NCBI RefSeq assembly: GCF_001546455.1
Contig: NZ_KQ956813.1
Location: 124,001 to 188,000 of the forward strand
Source of the DNA: Gardnerella vaginalis
GTDB taxonomy: Bacteria > Actinomycetota > Actinomycetes > Actinomycetales > Bifidobacteriaceae
DNA: 64,000 bases
Direction of reading: 5' to 3'
Made by a program: the position numbers and the translations under genes
Shown here: piece by piece, positions 57,757 through 64,000 of the stretch
Position numbering within the stretch: the stretch's first letter is position 1
Layout: each line of letters starts with the position of its first letter
Notes under the pieces: generated by a model
Databases searched by the model: none
The model's input: the letters and a program-made list of their open reading frames with translations, nothing else
What the model was told of the DNA's origin: nothing

Positions 57757-58491
57757 TTATTTGTGCGCAGCATGCCTTCTCTTGGCTTTTCTAAATCCTA
57801 GCGCAACTTGCTTTAACACGTAATTTCTTCTATACAAAATAAGCGCAACAATTGCAAATAATGCAAGAATTACAACAATCATCACAACAGTTGCAATAAT
57901 GCTTGTTGAAGGTGTAATCGACGTTCTTTTTGCGCGAATAATCTGCTTCATAAGCGAAATCGCAGATTTAGACCAGTCGGCTCCTTGCGCACTAACTAAT
58001 GGCCTATAGGCTGCATCCGACAACAAGTCGACGGTTGTTTTTCTTTTAAGCCATTCATCGGAATTAGGCGAAACTGCCACAACAAGTCTTCCATCGTGAG
58101 TGGCAACTGCTAAAAGAACAGTATTTGCAGCAGGATTTGTGCTTGTTAATAAATCGCTAGCCCACTTTGATGGATCTTTGCTGCCACTAAAATTAGCTAA
58201 ATAAAGAAGTCGCACAGAAACACCTGTTTGCTTTTTTGTGCTAGCAATCATGTCGGAAACTTTTGCAACAGAGTCCCCTAGAAGATTTTCTGTATCTGTG
58301 ATTGAATCCGTAGTAACAATGCCATAATTATTAGGATTTTTATTTGCCGAATCGCTATTTTTTGACTTTTCTTTAGCAAAAACAGGGCTGGCAAATAAAG
58401 CAATTTGACCCAAAAACACAAGTATTATAAAGGCGCATAAGCCTTTAACCACATTAGTAAAAAAATCTTTGACAAAATCGCTTGACGGCAT
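57757..58491 (-). CDS. TPM-domain membrane protein
   Basis: About 244 aa: an N-terminal signal-anchor (ILVFLGQIALFASPVFA), an extracytoplasmic TPM fold (about 55-190, with LLAVATHDGRLVVAVSP and a long helix), then a membrane helix and a strongly basic tail. TPM domains are small phosphatase-like or scaffold domains; activity here is not shown. ATG 58491 is preferred to the longer open frame because TATTAT lies exactly six bases upstream, giving a leaderless start, and the longer N-terminus is Cys-rich and unlike a signal region. Divergent from the WXG100 gene. Confidence 0.8.
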   Translation of the reverse strand: MPSSDFVKDFFTNVVKGLCAFIILVFLGQIALFASPVFAKEKSKNSDSANKNPNNYGIVTTDSITDTENLLGDSVAKVSDMIASTKKQTGVSVRLLYLANFSGSKDPSKWASDLLTSTNPAANTVLLAVATHDGRLVVAVSPNSDEWLKRKTTVDLLSDAAYRPLVSAQGADWSKSAISLMKQIIRAKRTSITPSTSIIATVVMIVVILALFAIVALILYRRNYVLKQVALGFRKAKRRHAAHK

Positions 58492-58497
58492 ATATTC

Positions 58498-58503
58498 ATA
58501 ATA
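58498..58503 (-). promoter_or_regulatory. -10 box of the TPM gene, leaderless geometry
   Basis: Minus strand reads TATTAT, six bases, ATG: identical spacing to rarA and the DUF3017 gene. No Shine-Dalgarno. Confidence 0.5.
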
Positions 58504-58628
58504 CCGTGTTTTTAGATTACAAGAAACAATAGCAAAAATTGGGTTTAATACGTCATTTCTACACAAGCATTAAATAACACGGAGATAAAGCATAACAAAA
58601 CACAATTTACAAGCATTAAGGAGTAAAA

Positions 58629-58922
58629 ATGGCACAATTTAGAGTTGATTCAGAACAGATTCAGCAATCTGCTGCAGCAGTTGGATCTTCGATTAATGCA
58701 ATTCGAGATGCAACTAACGGAATGTACGCAAATCTTCAGCAGCTGCAAAGCGTGTGGACTGGTCCTGCTGCCACTCAGTTTGCAACAACCGCCACACAAT
58801 GGCGAGCAGCGCACCAGCAAATGGAACAATCACTAGAGGCAATTCAGCTTGCAATGCAAAATGCTTCTAACATCTACATGGATACAGAAGCGCAAGCAGC
58901 ATCACTATTTGCAATGAACTAA
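58629..58922 (+). CDS. WXG100-family (ESAT-6-like) protein
   Basis: 97 aa, the size of the family. Two helices surround the central W-x-G turn (VWTGPA, near residue 43), with Gln/Ala-rich coiled character throughout. Such proteins are usually exported by type VII secretion as dimers. The C-terminal YxxxD/E export-type pattern may be YMDTE at about 84-88. AAGGAG lies seven bases before the ATG. No EccC/EssC or partner gene is near, so the export route is unknown. Ends toward groEL at a shared hairpin. Confidence 0.9.
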   Translation: MAQFRVDSEQIQQSAAAVGSSINAIRDATNGMYANLQQLQSVWTGPAATQFATTATQWRAAHQQMEQSLEAIQLAMQNASNIYMDTEAQAASLFAMN

Positions 58923-58950
58923 ACAAGTTACAAAAACAAGTTACAAAAAC

Positions 58951-58989
58951 AAAAACATGAGCGGCAAAGCCAAAACTTTACCGCTCATG
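58951..58989 (-). terminator. intrinsic terminator of groEL (possibly two-way)
   Basis: A stem of nine pairs plus four more across a mismatch (58956-58969 with 58976-58989). On the minus strand it is followed by TTTTTGTTTTTG. It also lies 33 bases after the WXG100 stop. Confidence 0.75.
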
Positions 58990-59034
58990 CCTGATAACTA
59001 AACAGACTCAATCAAAGAGTTAATTTAATTTAAT

Positions 59035-60720
<1,686 letters not shown>

Positions 60721-60747
60721 TCAGCTGTTGACTAAACCGTTTAAACT

Positions 60748-60790
60748 GAGTGCTAAATGAAGATTAGCACTCTAAGTACCCGAGTGCCAA
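60748..60790. promoter_or_regulatory. CIRCE operator of groEL, with extra half-site
   Basis: TTAGCACTC (60764-60772), nine bases, GAGTGCCAA (60782-60790): the HrcA operator with one mismatch. A further perfect half-site GAGTGCTAA (60748-60756) lies seven bases to the other side in outward orientation. Confidence 0.9.
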
Positions 60791-60836
60791 CTGTATTCAA
60801 AAATCTATAGAAAAAATCTATAGTCAAAAATCAAAA

Positions 60837-60880
60837 ATAGCCAATCAAAAAGCCCTTATTAAGACTTTCCAATTGGCTAT
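60837..60880 (-). terminator. weak terminator after the LytR_C gene
   Basis: A 9-bp stem ATAGCCAAT/ATTGGCTAT with a 26-base loop; minus strand continues TTTTTGATTTTTG. The long loop lowers confidence. Confidence 0.45.
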
Positions 60881-60936
60881 TTAAGCGTTTATTTATTAGT
60901 CAAATCTATTACGTTTATTTATTTTGTACAGCAAAT

Positions 60937-61620
60937 CTACTTGCACAAAACCACAACAATAGTGGTTGCTATTTGATCCGCAGATTCAACATTGCTGATT
61001 CCGAGTGTTTTAGCAATATCTTCAGCAGCAGCTCGATTCTCGCTCCCCTTATACCAAACAACAGAATCAGCAGGAACAGTTCCAGCAGGATTTGCAGCCT
61101 GTACATTTTCGTAGCCCGCTTGCTTAAGCTTTGCAGCTTCTTGAGCAGCATGACCCTGAATCTTTGTTGCATTAATAACTCTTACTGGAACAGTCTTGTT
61201 AACAGATTGCCCAGAAGTGTTTGAGTTGCTTGCATTATTGTCTTTAGAATCCTTAGAGCTATTAGCATTTTTATCTTCTTTATTAGACTTATCGGTTTTT
61301 ACTGGATCCCTATCTTCGTCTGAATCGTCGTCAGCATCATCCGACTTGCTCTTGCTCTCGTCAATTTTGCCGCTCTTAAGTTTAGAAGACTTAGCAGTTG
61401 TTGACTGATTTGTGCTCCATGGCAAACGAATATTGTTGATTTCTCCAGACATAATAGCCCATGCAAAAATACCTAAAACAACAGCAATAGTTACGACTAC
61501 TACATACGGGAACAATACGGCATACCAAGCGCGATTTCCGCGATGTACTCCAACAGGGCCTTCTGGTGGATTATCAAAAGCATCTGGCGTAAACGACACG
61601 TTCTGGCTTTTATGCGCCAT
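60937..61620 (-). CDS. LytR C-terminal-domain membrane protein
   Basis: 227 aa: a short cytoplasmic N-terminus, one membrane helix (VVVVTIAVVLGIFAWAIM, about 34-51), an Asp/Ser/Lys-rich extracellular linker (~70-145), and a C-terminal LytR_C domain (VPVRVINATKIQGHAAQEAAKLKQAGYE ... TTIVVVLC). Proteins of this kind lack the LytR catalytic domain; they are envelope-associated, function unclear. It reads in the same direction as groEL but ends 147 bases before the CIRCE, so it is separate. Divergent from ung. Confidence 0.85.
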   Translation of the reverse strand: MAHKSQNVSFTPDAFDNPPEGPVGVHRGNRAWYAVLFPYVVVVTIAVVLGIFAWAIMSGEINNIRLPWSTNQSTTAKSSKLKSGKIDESKSKSDDADDDSDEDRDPVKTDKSNKEDKNANSSKDSKDNNASNSNTSGQSVNKTVPVRVINATKIQGHAAQEAAKLKQAGYENVQAANPAGTVPADSVVWYKGSENRAAAEDIAKTLGISNVESADQIATTIVVVLCK

Positions 61621-61754
61621 AATTGTATCCCTTCTAAAAAATCAGCTAACAGTATGAGTCCATATTAGCGAATACCGCGCACAAAGCATAAAGAATTTTA
61701 TTTATTTTTACATTTGATTTTGTATTTATCACCCTTGTTTTAGAGTTGATAAAT

Positions 61755-62456
61755 ATGGATATTAAGCAGCGAAAATCTTTGCACGAACTCATAGACCCAG
61801 ATTGGGCAAATGCCCTTGAACCAGTTGAACCACAAATTCATAAAATGGGAGATTTTTTACGGCAAGAATTAGCATGCGGAAGACGATTTTTGCCAGAAAG
61901 TCATAATATTCTTAGAGCTTTTACAATCCCTTTTAATCAAATAAAGGTTCTTATTGTTGGTCAAGACCCATACCCAACACCAGGGCACCCAGTTGGTCTT
62001 AGTTTTTGCGTAGACCCTAGCGTTAAACCGTTGCCTAAAAGTCTAACCAACATCTATAAAGAATTAGTTAATGATTTAAACGTTCCAATGCCTAAAAATG
62101 GCGATTTAACACCTTGGACTAAGCAGGGCGTAATGCTGCTAAACAGATGCCTTAGCGTAGAAGCAGGCAAAGCGAATAGCCATCAAGGAAAAGGTTGGGA
62201 ACAAATAACAGATGCTGCAATAACAGCGCTAAATAATCGCACAGATAATAACGGCAAACCGCTTCCATTAGTGGCAATTCTTTGGGGCAGAAACGCTCAA
62301 AGCCTAGCTCCTCTTCTTACAAACGCAGTGATTATTCAATCCCCACACCCAAGTCCGCTTTCTGCATCTAGAGGATTCTTTGGCTCCAGGCCATTTTCTA
62401 GAACAAATCAAGCATTAATATCAATGGGAGCATCTGCAATTGACTGGAGCTTATAG
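61755..62456 (+). CDS. ung: uracil-DNA glycosylase, family 1
   Basis: 233 aa; removes uracil from DNA for base-excision repair. Catalytic motif GQDPYP (69-74, Asp71 activating water), the LLNRCLSVE uracil-binding strand, and [14 protein letters not shown] with the second catalytic His near 196. ATG 61755 is favoured over a TTG nine bases upstream. No Shine-Dalgarno is visible and the leader is AT-rich. Full length, no neighbour in the same operon. Confidence 0.96.
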   Translation: MDIKQRKSLHELIDPDWANALEPVEPQIHKMGDFLRQELACGRRFLPESHNILRAFTIPFNQIKVLIVGQDPYPTPGHPVGLSFCVDPSVKPLPKSLTNIYKELVNDLNVPMPKNGDLTPWTKQGVMLLNRCLSVEAGKANSHQGKGWEQITDAAITALNNRTDNNGKPLPLVAILWGRNAQSLAPLLTNAVIIQSPHPSPLSASRGFFGSRPFSRTNQALISMGASAIDWSL

Positions 62457-62499
62457 CAAAAAGAAACTAAGGTAGCGTATATCGGTTAAAATAAAACGC

Positions 62500-63636
62500 A
62501 TGGCATTATTCCCTCCGCAACCAAATAGTCAAAACAATAGCGCAAATACTGGTGTTTTCTCTCTTCCACCCCAGCCTCGCGTACCTGTTTCTAATAGCTC
62601 TATTTCTAATACAGTAGACGAAACAAATCAGCCAATATCTGCAGGCGTTTCTAACGAGAGCATTAAAAAGGCGCAGCAGATTGCAGCGGTTCTTCGCTCA
62701 AGATTTGCTCAAACACTTGTAGGCCAAGATTCACTTAAAGAATCGCTTATTTTAACGCTTATTGCTGGAGGCCACATTCTTATTGAATCTGTTCCAGGTC
62801 TTGCTAAAACAACTGCTGCACAGACTCTTGCAACGGCAATGTCTGGAAGCTTTAAACGAATTCAGTGTACGCCTGATTTAATGCCAGCAGACTTAGTTGG
62901 AACTCAAGTTTTTGACTTTTCTTCTCAAAGATTTACAACACAGATTGGTCCTATTCACGCAAACGTGATTCTGCTAGACGAGATTAATCGATCAAATGCA
63001 AAAACTCAGTCAGCAATGCTGGAGGCAATGGCAGAAGGCGCTACAACAATTGGTGGAGAACGCATTAATCTTCCTCAGCCTTTTATGGTTATTGCTACGC
63101 AAAATCCAATTGAAGAAGAAGGAACTTTTAATCTTCCAGAAGCTCAAATGGATCGTTTTATGCTTAAAGCTGTTATGACTTACCCTTCGTTTAGCGAAGA
63201 GGTGAGCATGTTGGAGCTTTTAACAAACAGAGGAAGCGACGTTTTTAATCCGCAAACACTTAATAGCCAAAAAATAAGTTTGCAAGACGTTACTTTTTTG
63301 CGCGCAGCCGCTAAACGAGTGCATGTTTCGGAAGCTGTTATGAAGTATGCAGTAGATATTGTTGCAACTTCTAGAGGCCAAGGAAGTCACCCTCTTAAAA
63401 CTATTTCTTCACTTGTACGAATGGGTGCAAGCCCTAGAGCTTCTATTGCTTTAATACGCATTGGTCAGGCTCAAGCTCTTCTTTCTGGAAGGGATTACGT
63501 TATTCCAGAAGATGTTAAAAAATTTGCTCACGAAGTTCTTAGACACAGGATTCTTTTGACTTTTGAAGCTTTAGCAGATTCCATTACTAGCGACCAAGTT
63601 ATTGATGCAATAGTGAAGACGGTTCCTGCACCATGA
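62500..63636 (+). CDS. MoxR-family AAA+ ATPase
   Basis: 378 aa. A disordered Asn/Ser/Pro N-terminus of ~55 residues, then the AAA+ core: Walker A-type SVPGLAKTT (near 105-113), Walker B ILLDEINR (near 155), ATQNPIEEEGTF sensor and EAQMDRFML. MoxR proteins act as chaperones that activate partner proteins, usually with a DUF58 and VWA protein, and the DUF58 gene follows with ATGA overlap. A TAAAAT box seven bases ahead of the ATG and no Shine-Dalgarno suggest a leaderless start. Confidence 0.95.
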   Translation: MALFPPQPNSQNNSANTGVFSLPPQPRVPVSNSSISNTVDETNQPISAGVSNESIKKAQQIAAVLRSRFAQTLVGQDSLKESLILTLIAGGHILIESVPGLAKTTAAQTLATAMSGSFKRIQCTPDLMPADLVGTQVFDFSSQRFTTQIGPIHANVILLDEINRSNAKTQSAMLEAMAEGATTIGGERINLPQPFMVIATQNPIEEEGTFNLPEAQMDRFMLKAVMTYPSFSEEVSMLELLTNRGSDVFNPQTLNSQKISLQDVTFLRAAAKRVHVSEAVMKYAVDIVATSRGQGSHPLKTISSLVRMGASPRASIALIRIGQAQALLSGRDYVIPEDVKKFAHEVLRHRILLTFEALADSITSDQVIDAIVKTVPAP

Positions 63637-64000
63637 TTTTTGCAAAACTGTTTAAAACCTATTCACAACCAACTTTTACAGTTAATGCTAAAAGGAATTT
63701 GCTATGCTCCGATTCGTCTAAAAAAGTTAGGCGAAAAATCGAAGCATTAGACAATCGTCTAAATCTTCCACTTGCAAAAAAATCTTTAAGCATTTTTGAA
63801 GGAGAACACCCTTCTAACCAAAAATTTGGTAATGGCGACTTAGTAGACGTTCATGCTTGGCAGCCTGGAGACGAAGCTAGAATGATCAACTGGAAAGCCA
63901 GCGCAAGAATTGGCGAACCAATGGTTTCTTCCAGGCAGCGCGAATCTTCTTCTAAAACTTGGATTCTTGTGGATTCTAGTGTAAATATGAATGCTTCTTG
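63633..64000 (+). CDS. DUF58-domain protein, cut by the window end
   Basis: 122 residues present. ATG 63633 overlaps the moxR stop (ATGA). The conserved core begins near residue 75: GNGDLVDVHAWQPGDEARMINWKASARIGEP, the DUF58 signature (G-x-D-x-x-R/H-Y/W-PGD-R-INW). The expected N-terminal membrane helices are absent: the chain goes from a basic start straight to the domain. Works in the MoxR cluster; the 3' part and any VWA partner lie outside. Confidence 0.9.
   Translation, partial: MIFAKLFKTYSQPTFTVNAKRNLLCSDSSKKVRRKIEALDNRLNLPLAKKSLSIFEGEHPSNQKFGNGDLVDVHAWQPGDEARMINWKASARIGEPMVSSRQRESSSKTWILVDSSVNMNAS

Overview
The window reads as chromosome of a low-G+C member of the Bifidobacteriaceae, most likely Gardnerella. 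The support is actinobacterial gene order (yebC-ruvCAB-yajC-apt; ftsK-pgsA-cinA-DUF3046-recA-recX; MoxR-DUF58), several actinobacteria-restricted families (DUF3017, DUF3027, DUF3046, PerM/DUF6350, WXG100), a cytidylate kinase-Der fusion known from bifidobacteria, an LAxTG-type sortase signal, and AT-rich codon use. The genus call is inference. No insertion sequence, prophage, CRISPR array or rRNA was seen; two tRNAs (Gln, His) are present.

Layout. 1-4.1 kb: the end of an ECF transporter T component, a YhbY RNA-binding protein, then a two-gene secreted/cell-wall-anchored surface protein operon behind a promoter whose spacer holds a run of nine C. 4.4-11.4 kb (minus): rarA, a DUF3516 helicase, cmk-der and a pseudouridine synthase. 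11.6-16.1 kb: aquaporin (plus), then DUF3017, purH and PerM-like (minus). 16.2-21.2 kb (minus): apt, yajC, ruvBAC, yebC and a phosphatidylinositol-phosphate synthase. 21.3-25.3 kb (minus): tRNA-Gln, prs, nadD, an unknown gene and proA. thrC (plus) is followed by recX, recA, DUF3046, cinA, pgsA, ftsK and tRNA-His (minus) up to 33.9 kb. 34.0-44.2 kb (plus): the purine genes purT, purC, purL, purF, purM and purD. 44.2-50.7 kb is an envelope segment: an LTA-synthase-like sulfatase (minus) divergent from an esterase plus an MprF/DUF2156 protein (plus). 50.7-61.6 kb (mostly minus): clpC, DUF3027, a cold-shock protein, a PhoPR-like two-component system, a TPM protein, a WXG100 protein (plus), groEL and a LytR_C protein. 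The plus strand ends with ung, moxR and a truncated DUF58 gene.

How it works together. Three loci carry LexA/SOS-type palindromes (GAAC-N4-GTTC): rarA, ruvAB and recA, giving a local DNA-damage regulon for fork rescue, Holliday-junction branch migration and strand exchange. Stress control also shows as a CIRCE operator at groEL, with an extra half-site, and a HAIR-like site ahead of clpC. Most of de novo purine synthesis is here (purT, C, L, F, M, D, H, plus apt salvage and prs for PRPP). Several genes (rarA, DUF3017, TPM, probably moxR) have a -10 box placed so that transcription would start at or next to the ATG, with no Shine-Dalgarno, so leaderless mRNAs look common.

The observations most worth following are the C-tract promoter of the surface-protein operon (candidate phase variation by spacer length), the 11-bp-period direct repeats ahead of the two-component system, the cysteine-rich insertion in the CinA-family protein, and the esterase/MprF pair as a possible aminoacyl-lipid make-and-remove module. 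All family calls come from reading motifs by eye; no database search was run.
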